From: an uncultured Ruminococcus sp.
GTDB taxonomy: Bacteria; Bacillota; Clostridia; Oscillospirales; Acutalibacteraceae
Length of the DNA stretch: 54,890 nucleotides
NCBI GenBank assembly: GCA_902798755.1
Contig: CADBYC010000010.1
Span: 1-54,890 of the forward strand
Direction: 5' to 3'
A program made the translations under genes and the position numbers. This document shows positions 7,115 to 15,034 of the stretch, piece after piece. Below the pieces are notes generated by a model. It searched no databases, was not told the DNA's origin, and saw nothing but the letters and a program-made list of their open reading frames with translations. Each line of letters opens with the position of its first letter. The first letter of the stretch is position 1.

Positions 7115-8896
7115 TTATTCCTTATGCGCGATCCGAATCCCCAGCACCTCGAGCGATTCGTCGTCTACCTCTGACGGACAGTTGCTCATCAATTCAGATG
7201 CGTTCTGCACCTTCGGGAAGGCGGTAACGTCACGCAGAGAGTCGCATCCGCACATCAGCATCGCGATACGGTCGAGACCGATACCCATGCCGCCGTGAGG
7301 CGGAGCGCCGTACTTGTACGCTTCCACTAAGAAGCCGAATTTCGCTTCGATCTCCTCGTCGGTCATCTTCAGCGCGCGGAACATCTGCTGCTGCAGCTCA
7401 TAGTCGGTGATTCTGATCGAACCCGAGCTCAGCTCCGTGCCGTTGAGGGTCAGGTCATATGCCTTCGCGACCACCTTCGCGGGGTCGCTTTCGAGATACT
7501 GCAGACATTCTTCCTTCGGCATCGTGAACGGATGGTGCATCGCGACCCACTCGCCGCTCTCCTCGTCCTTCTCAAAGAACGGGAAGTCCACGATCCACAC
7601 GAACTTGTATTCGTCCTTCGGGATCAGGTCGAGCTGCTTGCCGACCTCGAGTCTCAGCGCGCCCAAGACGGGCAGGGTCACACTGTTCTTGTCCGCGACG
7701 ATCAGCACCACGTCGCCCTTCTCCACAGAAAGTGTATTCAGGATTCGGTCAAGGTCACCCTCGCCGAGGAATTTATTGAACGAGCAGTTCGGGGTCTCGT
7801 CAGCCCAGCGGATATACGCCAGGCCTTTCGCGCCGATACCCTTGACGAACTCCGTCAGCTTGTCGATCTTCTTTCTGGTCAGCGCTGCTGCCGCGTTCTT
7901 CGCGACGATCGCGCGTACCGAACCGCCGTTCTCGATCGCGCTCTTGAATACGACAAAGTCGATATCCTTCACGGTGTCGGTCAGGTCGTTGATTGGCATG
8001 CCGAAGCGCACGTCGGGCTTGTCGGAGCCGTAGGTGTTCATCGCCTTCTCATAGGTCATGCGCTCAAAGGGCTGTTCCAATTCGATCCCCTTGATCTCCT
8101 TGAACAGCTTCACCATCAAACCCTCGTTGATCTCCATGATCTCGTCCACGTCCACAAAGCTCAGCTCCATGTCGATCTGGGTGAACTCAGGCTGACGATC
8201 GGCTCTGAGGTCCTCGTCACGGAAGCAGCGCGCAAGCTGGATATAGCGGTCAAAGCCCGACAGCATCAACAGCTGCTTGTAGATCTGCGGCGACTGCGGC
8301 AGCGCGTAGAACTTGCCGTTATGGATACGCGAGGGCACGAGGTAGTCGCGCGCGCCCTCAGGGGTGGATTTGATCATCATCGGGGTCTCGATCTCAATGA
8401 AGCCGTTATCATAGAAGTAATCACGCGCGATCTTCGCGATCTTCGAGCGGGTGATGATGTTCTGCTGTAAGGGCGTGCGTCTTAAATCGAGGTAACGGTA
8501 TTTCAGTCTGACGTCCTCAGCGGTCTTGCTGTTGTCCACGATCTCAAAGGGCGGCGTCTGCGCCTTCGAGAGCACTCTCAGGTCGCTGACCTCGATCTCA
8601 ATATCGCCCGTCGGGATCTTGTTGCTTTTCGCCGAACGCTCGCGTACCGTTCCTTTCGCGCACAGCACAAATTCGCTCCGCGCCGCGAACGCCTTGTCAA
8701 AGATACCTCTGTCGGTATTGTCGTCAAATGCCAGCTGTACGATACCCGTGCGGTCGCGCAGGTCGATGAAGATCAGCTGACCGAGGTCGCGCTGACGCTG
8801 TACCCAGCCGCATACGACGACCTCTTCTCCGATATTTTCCGCTCTCAGCGTACCGCAGTAATGCGTGCGCTTCAAGCCTGTCATAAATTCTGCCAT
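7115..8896 (-). CDS. aspS: Aspartyl-tRNA synthetase
   Basis: Charges tRNA-Asp, class II. The 593-residue length and domain order fit the bacterial type. There is an N-terminal OB-fold anticodon domain (VVVCGWVQRQRDLGQLIFID), a catalytic core with motif 2 CFRDEDLRADRQPEFTQID, an inserted GAD domain after residue about 290, and motif 3 GGMGIGLDRIAMLMCG near the end. The chosen ATG at 8896 follows AAGGAAGG on the minus strand; a GTG 15 codons upstream is in frame but lies in repeat sequence. It is the second gene of a hisS-aspS pair, but 270 bases and a family B repeat separate the two. Whether it also charges tRNA-Asn cannot be told from this window. Confidence 0.97.
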   Translation of the reverse strand: MAEFMTGLKRTHYCGTLRAENIGEEVVVCGWVQRQRDLGQLIFIDLRDRTGIVQLAFDDNTDRGIFDKAFAARSEFVLCAKGTVRERSAKSNKIPTGDIEIEVSDLRVLSKAQTPPFEIVDNSKTAEDVRLKYRYLDLRRTPLQQNIITRSKIAKIARDYFYDNGFIEIETPMMIKSTPEGARDYLVPSRIHNGKFYALPQSPQIYKQLLMLSGFDRYIQLARCFRDEDLRADRQPEFTQIDMELSFVDVDEIMEINEGLMVKLFKEIKGIELEQPFERMTYEKAMNTYGSDKPDVRFGMPINDLTDTVKDIDFVVFKSAIENGGSVRAIVAKNAAAALTRKKIDKLTEFVKGIGAKGLAYIRWADETPNCSFNKFLGEGDLDRILNTLSVEKGDVVLIVADKNSVTLPVLGALRLEVGKQLDLIPKDEYKFVWIVDFPFFEKDEESGEWVAMHHPFTMPKEECLQYLESDPAKVVAKAYDLTLNGTELSSGSIRITDYELQQQMFRALKMTDEEIEAKFGFLVEAYKYGAPPHGGMGIGLDRIAMLMCGCDSLRDVTAFPKVQNASELMSNCPSEVDDESLEVLGIRIAHKE

Positions 8897-8953
8897 AGTA
8901 TTACCTTCCTTTATATAGCCTTCCCCTCTATTCGCGTACACCTTTTTCTGTTA

Positions 8954-9166
8954 AGCCTTCCCCTCGGGGGGAAGGTGTCACCAAAGGTGACGGATGAGGG
9001 GACAACCTATTCTATAGATGTCTGATTCGGTAAGGCTTTTTGTTTACCGAGAAATGAGGAAGTACCTCATACTCTTTATTAAGATGATCTATCGGACAAG
9101 TCAGCTCCTCATCCGACCGTTTTGCAAAAGCAAATCACCCACCTTCTCCCAACCAAGGGGAAGGTT
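8954..9166. repeat. Palindromic repeat, family B (copy 2, 213 bp)
   Basis: Starts AGCCTTCCCCTCGGGGGGAA and ends ACCAAGGGGAAGGTT, with inner CGGATGAGG and CCTCATCCG. The middle has about 100 bases of AT-rich sequence not present in copy 1. It separates hisS from aspS. Confidence 0.8.
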
Positions 9167-9167
9167 T

Positions 9168-10463
9168 TTATTTCTCGCCGAACTGCGCCGCTAATTTCGC
9201 CGCCGTCAGCTCTTTGACGAACTGCTCGCCGTCGAGCGGGATATCGCTTTGTTCGCCGTTTTCCATATTTTTCAGCTTTGCCGAACCGTTCGCGATCTCG
9301 TCGTCGCCCAATACCATTGAGAACCTCGCACCGATCTTGTTCGCGTACTTCATCTGCGCCTTCAGCCCTCTGCCGACAACGTCGAACTCCGCGTACATTC
9401 CCGCTTTTCTCAGGATATTGCACAGCTCGCTCGCCTTCTTGTGCGCGTCCTCGCCCATCGAGCCGATGTAGATGTCACAGCTCTCAGGCTCGGGGATCTC
9501 GATCCCCTGCGCGTCGAGGGTCAACAACAGTCTTTCGATACCTGCCGCAAAGCCCAAGGCGGGCATCGCGTTACCGCCTAATTCCTCGATCAGACCGTCA
9601 TATCGGCCGCCGCCGCAAATGGTAGACTGCGCGCCGATCTCGTCACAGATGAATTCGAACACCGTCTTGGTGTAGTAGTCCAGACCTCTGACGATGGTCG
9701 GATTCACAGTATATGCTACGCCGTTTGCGTCCAAATAAGCCTTGACAGCGTCAAAATGCTCTCTGCATTCGTCGCAAAGGTAATCAAGCACCGTCGGCGC
9801 GCCCTTCGCGATCTCGTGATCATGCGGCACCTTGCAGTCGAGCAGGCGCATCGGATTTCTGCCCAGGCGTTCCTGACAGTCCTCGCACAGATCGTCCTTG
9901 TATTGTGAAAAGTATTCGGTCAGCGCCTTGTGATACTCCGCTCGGCATTTCGGACAGCCGATGGAGTTGATCTCCAGCCTGACGTTGCGTAAACCTAAAC
10001 GGTCAAAGATATTCGCCGCCGCGGTGATCAGCTCCGCGTCAGCCGCGGGATTCTGCGTGCCGTAGCACTCCAGACCGAACTGGTGGAATTCTCTGAGTCT
10101 GCCCGCCTGCGGCTTTTCATAGCGGTAGCAGGAGGTCAGGTAGTACGCCTTGATGGGCAGGGGGTCGTTGTGCAGACCGTGCTCAAGAAAGGCTCTCGCC
10201 GCGCCCGCCGTACCCTCGGGACGGAGCGTGATGCTGTCGCCGCCCTTGGTCAGGAAGGTGTACATCTCCTTCTGCACGACGTCGGTGGTGTCGCCCACAC
10301 CTCTCTCAAAGAGGTTAGTGTGCTCAAACACGGGCGTTCTCAGCTCCTTGTAGCCGAACGCCCTCGCTTCATCTCTGAACAGCTGTTCCAAAAACTGCCA
10401 GCGGTAGCTGTCGCGCGGCAGTACGTCCTCCGTACCGCGCGGCTTCTTTGTGATCAATGCCAT
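9168..10463 (-). CDS. hisS: Histidyl-tRNA synthetase
   Basis: Charges tRNA-His, class II. The product is 431 residues, standard length. Visible motifs are KKPRGTEDVLPRDSYRW at the N-terminus, motif 2 CYRYEKPQAGRLREFHQFGLE, the histidine-binding segment VRGLDYYTKTVFEF and motif 3 LGFAAGIERLLL; a C-terminal anticodon domain follows. The ATG at 10463 follows GAAAGG. An upstream in-frame start would read through the repeat and is rejected. It is first in the hisS-aspS order common in Firmicutes. Confidence 0.97.
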   Translation of the reverse strand: MALITKKPRGTEDVLPRDSYRWQFLEQLFRDEARAFGYKELRTPVFEHTNLFERGVGDTTDVVQKEMYTFLTKGGDSITLRPEGTAGAARAFLEHGLHNDPLPIKAYYLTSCYRYEKPQAGRLREFHQFGLECYGTQNPAADAELITAAANIFDRLGLRNVRLEINSIGCPKCRAEYHKALTEYFSQYKDDLCEDCQERLGRNPMRLLDCKVPHDHEIAKGAPTVLDYLCDECREHFDAVKAYLDANGVAYTVNPTIVRGLDYYTKTVFEFICDEIGAQSTICGGGRYDGLIEELGGNAMPALGFAAGIERLLLTLDAQGIEIPEPESCDIYIGSMGEDAHKKASELCNILRKAGMYAEFDVVGRGLKAQMKYANKIGARFSMVLGDDEIANGSAKLKNMENGEQSDIPLDGEQFVKELTAAKLAAQFGEK

Positions 10464-10484
10464 TTTATCAAACCTTTCATGAAA

Positions 10485-10631
10485 AGCCTTCCCCTTGAGG
10501 GGAAGGTGGCTCGGCGGCGCCGAGTCGGATGAGGTGGAAACGCTTCCTTGATATCTTTGAACATAAGTGAACCGAAACGCTTCCACCTTATCCGCTTCAC
10601 TTTATTCAGCACCTTCCACAAGGGGAAGGCT
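10485..10631. repeat. Palindromic repeat, family B (copy 3, 147 bp)
   Basis: Ends AGCCTTCCCCTTGAGGGGAA and AGGGGAAGGCT, inner CGGATGAGGTGG and CCACCTTATCCG. It occupies the hisS leader between its promoter (10648-10676) and its start. Confidence 0.85.
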
Positions 10632-10647
10632 ATTTTCCGCTTTATAA

Positions 10648-10676
10648 AGTATAGCACAAATTCGGTGCGGTATCAA
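10648..10676 (-). promoter_or_regulatory. Likely hisS promoter
   Basis: On the minus strand: TTGATA (10676-10671), 17-base spacer, TATACT (10653-10648). Divergent from the zur promoter about 100 bases away. Confidence 0.65.
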
Positions 10677-10758
10677 TAGCCGATTTTCGCCCAACTCCCG
10701 CAAATATCGCCCATATCTCCGCTTTATTTTCTGCGGCAGTGCTCCCCCACTTTGATTT

Positions 10759-10773
10759 TGCGACTCATTCGCA
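10759..10773. promoter_or_regulatory. Upstream Zur-type operator
   Basis: TGCGACTCATTCGCA is a 7-1-7 inverted repeat with one mismatch. It lies just upstream of the -35 of the zur promoter, with its centre 55 bases from that of the perfect operator at 10814-10828. Confidence 0.6.
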
Positions 10774-10780
10774 TTTTCTG

Positions 10781-10809
10781 TTGACTTTTCCCATTCCCTG
10801 TGATATACT
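10781..10809 (+). promoter_or_regulatory. zur-zinc operon promoter
   Basis: TTGACT (10781-10786), 17-base spacer, TATACT (10804-10809). It is flanked by two Fur-superfamily operators, the second starting right after the -10. Confidence 0.75.
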
Positions 10810-10813
10810 GATT

Positions 10814-10828
10814 TGCGAATGATTCGCA
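10814..10828. promoter_or_regulatory. Zur-type operator, perfect palindrome
   Basis: TGCGAATGATTCGCA is a perfect 7-1-7 repeat with the AAT-N-ATT core seen in Fur, Zur and PerR boxes. The symmetry extends to 12-1-12 (10809-10833). Its place at the transcription start suggests direct repression by the regulator encoded next. Confidence 0.75.
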
Positions 10829-10843
10829 AATCATATATAAATC

Positions 10844-10980
10844 GTCATTGCGAGGCTCTCAAAGGGGTCCCCGACACGCCCCTGCGTGTGGGGGAGAGGA
10901 GGAGCCGCCACACGAGGTCAAGGCATACCAACCGGATATGCCTACCAAGTACAGCGAGCGACGACGATGTGGCAATCTCA
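10844..10980. repeat. Composite repeat, family E (137 bp)
   Basis: Family A ends (GTCATTGCGAGG; TGTGGCAATCTCA) around a long core with GGAGAGGAGGAGCC and GGCATACCAACCGGATATGC. A second 137-bp copy lies in the opposite orientation at 33515-33651. It sits in the leader between the Zur operators and the zur start. The 10464-11059 gap holds otherwise only the hisS leader repeat and the two promoters. Confidence 0.8.
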
Positions 10981-11059
10981 ACCAATTAAAAACCAAGAAA
11001 AAAACCGTTTATCTGCCCCGTTGTCTGCATCGGGACAGTTTATTATCCGAGGTGTTCTC

Positions 11060-11461
11060 ATGCCTAAATATATGACAAAACAACGCAAGCTCCTCACCGA
11101 CTACCTCATGCGGCACGTCGATGAAAACCTCTCCGCGGGACAGATCGCCGACGCCTTGTCCGACGTCGTCAGCAAGAGCGCCGTCTACCGCAACCTCTCC
11201 GATATGGAGTCAGAGGGCAAGCTCCACCGCGTCATGGGCGGCGGCAGCCGCGAGGTCATCTATCGCTACAGCGGCAGCCACACCTGCTCGCAGTGTCTGC
11301 ATCTGAGCTGTAAAAAATGCGGCAAGACCGTCCATATGCAGCAGCAGCTCGCCGATAGATTGGTCGATTCCGTCGCGCAGAACAACGACTTCGCTATCGA
11401 CAAGGGTGAGACCGTCATCTACGGCGTCTGCGCCGCCTGCCAAAAATCACAGACGGAGTAG
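11060..11461 (+). CDS. zur: Fur-family metalloregulator, probably zinc uptake regulator
   Basis: The 133-residue DNA-binding repressor fits the Fur family, with a winged helix at residues 5-65 (AGQIADALSDVVSKSAVYRNL as recognition region). Cysteines fall at 76 and 79 (CSQC), 84 and 87 (CKKC) and 124 and 127 (CAAC). Most family members have two CxxC pairs for structural zinc; the third pair is unusual. Zur rather than Fur or PerR is inferred from the zinc transporter genes that follow. The operators at 10759 and 10814 probably make it autoregulated. The ATG at 11060 follows GAGGTG by 6 bases. A longer open frame upstream runs through the family E repeat and is not credible. Confidence 0.88.
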   Translation: MPKYMTKQRKLLTDYLMRHVDENLSAGQIADALSDVVSKSAVYRNLSDMESEGKLHRVMGGGSREVIYRYSGSHTCSQCLHLSCKKCGKTVHMQQQLADRLVDSVAQNNDFAIDKGETVIYGVCAACQKSQTE

Positions 11462-11552
11462 TCTGACCGCAGCAACCATGCTTTGACGGACAACCTTTCC
11501 CCCGTCCATTTTCAAATCCACACGAATTAATCTGTTTTACGAAAGGTATATT

Positions 11553-12539
11553 ATGAAAAAACTGATCTCTCTCTTATTGAGCGCCGTCCTGCTCGCCTCT
11601 CTTTTAGCGGGCTGCGGTACGGCTGCTCCCGAATCCCACGGCGATATCAAGGTCGTCACCACCATCCTCCCCATCTATGACTGGGTACGCGAGGTCGCGC
11701 AGGATGATGTAGACATCAACCTTGACCTGTTGCTCGACAACGGCGTCGATCTCCATTCCTACCAGCCTACCGCCAAGGATATCATGGACATCTCCGACTG
11801 CGACATCTTCATCTACGTCGGCGGCGAGTCCGACAAATGGGTGGACGATACCCTTGCCCAAGCCGATAACAAAAACATGACCGTCCTCGACCTCATGGAT
11901 ATCCTCGGCGACAAAGCCAAAGAGGAAGAAGTCAAGGAGGGCATGCAGGAAGACGACCACGAGCACGAAGAGGGCAAAGAAGAGGAACACGAAGAAAGTC
12001 CCGAGTACGACGAGCACGTCTGGCTCTCGCTGAAAAACACCTCTCTCTTCGTCGATAAGATCGCCGAAGCCCTCTCCAAAGCCGACCCGCAGCACGCCGA
12101 AGCCTTCAAGGCGAACGCCGCTTCCTATCAGGAAAAGCTCAGCGCCCTTGATACGCAGTATCAGCAAGCTGTCGACAATGCTTCCGTCAAGACCCTGCTC
12201 TTCGGTGACCGCTTTCCCTTCCGCTATTTGACGGACGACTACGGACTCGACTACTACGCCGCCTTTGTCGGCTGCTCCGCCGAGAGCGAAGCGAGCTTCG
12301 AGACCATCTCCTTCCTCTCCGGTAAGGTCGACGAGCTCAACCTCAAATCCATCATGCAGATCGAGACCTCCGACGGCTCCATTGCGAAAACTGTCAAAGA
12401 TAATACCAAGACAAAGGATCAACAGATCCTCACCCTCGATTCTCTTCAGGGCGTCACCTCCGACCGCATCCAAGCGGGCGAGACCTACCTTTCCGTCATG
12501 GAAAGCAACCTTACGGTGTTGAAACAGGCGTTGAAATAA
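11553..12539 (+). CDS. znuA: Zinc ABC transporter substrate-binding lipoprotein
   Basis: Captures zinc outside the cell for the ZnuCB permease. The 328-residue product has a lipoprotein signal with lipobox LLAGC (Cys21). It then shows the cluster 9 (A-1) fold pattern: VVTTILPIYDWVREV, and DLHSYQPTAKD carrying the first metal histidine (about residue 68). A flexible Asp/Glu/His-rich loop follows at about residues 130-152 (DDHEHEEGKEEEHEE), typical of zinc rather than manganese binders. YDEHVWLSL gives the second histidine, and LLFGDRFPFRYLTDDYGL a later one. Start ATG follows GAAAGG. It lies 91 bases after zur, probably in the same transcript. AdcA is an equivalent name in other Firmicutes. 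Confidence 0.93.
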   Translation: MKKLISLLLSAVLLASLLAGCGTAAPESHGDIKVVTTILPIYDWVREVAQDDVDINLDLLLDNGVDLHSYQPTAKDIMDISDCDIFIYVGGESDKWVDDTLAQADNKNMTVLDLMDILGDKAKEEEVKEGMQEDDHEHEEGKEEEHEESPEYDEHVWLSLKNTSLFVDKIAEALSKADPQHAEAFKANAASYQEKLSALDTQYQQAVDNASVKTLLFGDRFPFRYLTDDYGLDYYAAFVGCSAESEASFETISFLSGKVDELNLKSIMQIETSDGSIAKTVKDNTKTKDQQILTLDSLQGVTSDRIQAGETYLSVMESNLTVLKQALK

Positions 12540-12558
12540 CCTCCCTTGCCTCCTCGAT

Positions 12559-12727
12559 GTCATTGCGAAGCCCGTTTACGGGCTGTGGCAATCCCACAAA
12601 GAGGAACAGTACATTTTTGATACTGCAAACCGTATTAACGACCGGGGGATTGCCGCGGTCGCACGCTCCCTCGCAATGACGCTATTATTGTAATGCTTCT
12701 GAGCTGACGAGCAATGCTCGTCCCTAC
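12559..12727. repeat. Paired family A repeats plus a short GTAGGGACGAGC repeat
   Basis: Inverted family A units (GTCATTGCGAAG at 12559; CTCCCTCGCAATGAC ending 12680) enclose about 100 bases. A small palindrome GACGAGCAATGCTCGTC lies at 12706-12722, also found at 31569-31591. The block separates znuA from znuC. Confidence 0.7.
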
Positions 12728-12751
12728 AATCTCTAAAAAAGGACTACCGCT

Positions 12752-13435
12752 ATGCCCCAGATAAAATGTACCGATCTTACCCTCGGCTACGGCTCACAGG
12801 AGATCTTCTCCCGCCTGAGCTTTGAAGTCAACGCAGGCGACTACCTCTGTATCGTCGGCGAAAACGGCTCGGGCAAGACCACTTTGATGAAAACTCTCTT
12901 AGGACTCACCAAGCCCCTCAAGGGCTCGATCGAATTTTCCGACGGCGTCACCGCCCGCACGATCGGCTATCTGCCCCAGCAGACCGACGTCCAGCGCGAC
13001 TTCCCCGCTTCGGTGCGCGAGATCGTCCTCTCAGGCTGTCTGGGTCATGACGGCTTCCGTCCCTTTTATAATAAGGCGGACAAGGCCCTCGCCGCGCGCT
13101 CGATGGAGCGCATGAATATCACCGACCTGTCCCGCCGCTGTTACCGCGAGCTGTCAGGCGGCCAGCAGCAGCGCGTGCTTTTAGCCCGCGCCCTCTGCGC
13201 GACCGAGAAGATTCTCCTGCTCGACGAGCCCGTCGCGGGTCTTGACCCCAAGGTGACCGCCGAGATGTACGAGCTGATCGAAAGCCTCAACAAAGCCGAC
13301 GGTGTCACCGTCATCATGATCTCCCACGACGTCGATAAGGCGCTGCAGTACGCCTCTCACATTCTCCACATTGGCAGCGATATCTTCTTCGGTACGAAGG
13401 ACGAGTTCCTGAACACGAAAAAGGAGGAAAGATAA
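12752..13435 (+). CDS. znuC: Zinc ABC transporter ATP-binding protein
   Basis: This is the cytoplasmic ATPase that powers zinc import. All ABC motifs are present in its 227 residues: Walker A GENGSGKTT near residue 37, Q-loop in GYLPQQTD, signature LSGGQQQR near 135, Walker B ILLLDEP, D-loop GLDP and the switch histidine in ISHD. The sequence class is the metal-transport ABC family. It overlaps functionally with znuB, whose start is 1 base after this stop and whose AAGGAGG lies inside the last codons. Confidence 0.95.
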   Translation: MPQIKCTDLTLGYGSQEIFSRLSFEVNAGDYLCIVGENGSGKTTLMKTLLGLTKPLKGSIEFSDGVTARTIGYLPQQTDVQRDFPASVREIVLSGCLGHDGFRPFYNKADKALAARSMERMNITDLSRRCYRELSGGQQQRVLLARALCATEKILLLDEPVAGLDPKVTAEMYELIESLNKADGVTVIMISHDVDKALQYASHILHIGSDIFFGTKDEFLNTKKEER

Positions 13436-13436
13436 G

Positions 13437-14291
13437 ATGAACGAGCTTTTCTCCAACCTCGGCTTGTACCTCAGCCGCTCCTTTGTCCAGAATGCCCTGA
13501 TCGTCGGCGTACTGATCGCCCTGTGTTCCTCGCTTTTGGGCGTAACGCTGGTCTTGAAGCGCTATTCCTTCATCGGCGACGGACTCTCCCATGTCGCGTT
13601 CGGCGCGATGGCAGTCGCCGCCGTCATGGGACTGACCAACGACATGCCCTTAGTCCTCACCGTCACGGTCGTCTGTGCCGTCCTGCTCCTGAGAATGGGC
13701 AAGAACGCCAAGATCAAGGGCGACGCCGCGATCGCGATGATCTCCGTCGGCGCTCTGGCGATCGGCTACCTTTTGATGAATATTTTCAACACAGGCTCTT
13801 CCAACCTCTCGGGCGACGTCTGCTCCACCCTTTTCGGCTCCACCTCGATCCTCACCCTGAGCACCTTCGACGTCTGGATGTGCGTGATCCTCTCCGTACT
13901 GGTCGTGCTGTTCTTCGTCCTGTTCTATAACAAAATTTTTTCCGTCACCTTTGACGAGAGCTTTGCCCGTGCCACAGGCCAGCGCGCGGGATTATACAAC
14001 CTTCTGATCGCCATCGTCATCGCCGTGATCATCGTCGTGTCCATGCAGCTGGTCGGCTCTCTGCTGATCTCCGCGCTGGTCATCTTCCCCGCCCTCTCCG
14101 CCATGCGCATGTTCAAGAGCTTCAAGAGCGTCACCATCTGCGCCGCCATCGTATCCGTCGTCTGCGCGCTGATCGGTCTGTTCACCTCGATCTTAGCGGG
14201 TACGCCCGTCGGCTCTACCATCGTCGCCGCCGACATCGTCGTTTTCGCGATCTTCTCCCTGCTCGGCGCCGTCACCAAACGCACTGCGTAA
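13437..14291 (+). CDS. znuB: Zinc ABC transporter permease
   Basis: This is the membrane channel of the zinc importer, an ABC-3 family protein of 284 residues. About eight hydrophobic helices are visible. Characteristic stretches are SLLGVTLVLKRYSFIGDGLSH near the N-terminus (with the conserved GDGLSH) and MQLVGSLLISALVIFPALSA about residue 205. The ATG at 13437 follows AAGGAGG by 9 bases and is coupled to znuC. With znuA and znuC it forms a complete importer under the zur promoter. Confidence 0.95.
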   Translation: MNELFSNLGLYLSRSFVQNALIVGVLIALCSSLLGVTLVLKRYSFIGDGLSHVAFGAMAVAAVMGLTNDMPLVLTVTVVCAVLLLRMGKNAKIKGDAAIAMISVGALAIGYLLMNIFNTGSSNLSGDVCSTLFGSTSILTLSTFDVWMCVILSVLVVLFFVLFYNKIFSVTFDESFARATGQRAGLYNLLIAIVIAVIIVVSMQLVGSLLISALVIFPALSAMRMFKSFKSVTICAAIVSVVCALIGLFTSILAGTPVGSTIVAADIVVFAIFSLLGAVTKRTA

Positions 14292-14376
14292 ATAACTTAA
14301 TATAGGTAACTCCTACGCATATACCTTCATTATCACAAATCATACACTCTCAAATCATTTCCACGGAGGTATCCAC

Positions 14377-14907
14377 TTGAAAAAACTGATTTCTCTCTTG
14401 TTTACCGCCTTATTCGTCCTCTCCCTCGCCGCGTGTTCAAACGGCAACACCTCTCAGCCTGCCGCTCCCGCGTCGAGCGCCGTCTCCGAAACGACCGCCG
14501 AGATTCCCGCAACATCTCCCGCCGCCACCGAACCCGCCGCAGCGAATCAGTCGGCAAAGAGCGCCGACGGTATCGACGTCGACCTCACCGCCATGAGCTC
14601 CACCATGGTCTACTCCGACGTGCTGAACATGCAGCAGACCCCTGACGAATATATCGGCAAGATCGTCAAGATGAAAGGTCCGTTCAACGTCTCCGAGATC
14701 GGTGACAACCGCTATTTTGCCTGCATCATCGCCGACGCTACCGCCTGTTGTTCCACAGGCATCGAGTTCGTCTGGGCGGGCGACCACAGCTACCCCGAGG
14801 ATTATCCCAAGAAGGATCAGGAGATCACCGTCGTCGGCACCTTCAACACCTACATGGAGGGCAGCAGCAAATATATGCAGCTCAAAGACGCCGAGGTCGA
14901 ATTTTAA
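14377..14907 (+). CDS. Lipoprotein of the zinc operon, OB-fold-like
   Basis: The 176-residue product starts at a TTG preceded by ACGGAGGT. Its signal peptide (MKKLISLL, lipobox LAAC with Cys20) opens with the same eight residues as ZnuA. A Ser/Ala/Pro/Thr linker reaches residue about 65. The folded part has YSDVLNMQQTPDEYIGKIVK, MKGPFNV, RYFACIIADATACCSTGIEF and a closing QEITVVGTFNTYMEG. The YIGKxVxMKG and ITVVGTF strands suggest an OB-type barrel, and the adjacent cysteine pair could bind metal. Its position 85 bases after znuB suggests a role in zinc acquisition or sensing outside the membrane. No named family is recognised with confidence. Confidence 0.75.
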   Translation: MKKLISLLFTALFVLSLAACSNGNTSQPAAPASSAVSETTAEIPATSPAATEPAAANQSAKSADGIDVDLTAMSSTMVYSDVLNMQQTPDEYIGKIVKMKGPFNVSEIGDNRYFACIIADATACCSTGIEFVWAGDHSYPEDYPKKDQEITVVGTFNTYMEGSSKYMQLKDAEVEF

Positions 14908-14913
14908 ATACTA

Positions 14914-15025
14914 ATACTACTCCTTAATAAAAACCTTTATCATCTATTGCGCTATATTTCGTATAGCTTTGTTGGGCTCCTTGACAGGCGCCAGCCTGTC
15001 TGCGTCTCCCGTCGCGCTACTATTG
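14914..15025. mobile_element. MITE-like element, family D copy 2, truncated
   Basis: The left arm, TTAATAAAAACCTTTATC through GCTTTGTTG, is the same as in copy 1. The core GGCTCCTTGACAGGCGCCAG, with a hairpin GACAGGC/GCCTGTC, matches copy 3 at 19475 in inverse orientation. The right terminal repeat is missing; the acyltransferase stop codon follows at once. Confidence 0.7.
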
Positions 15026-15034
15026 ATGAAAAGT

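Noticed and set aside
10848-11075. Open frame with GEEEPPHEVKAYQPDMPTKY
   Set aside because: It is a translation of the family E repeat; the same peptide appears from the copies at 33441-33647, in the other orientation.
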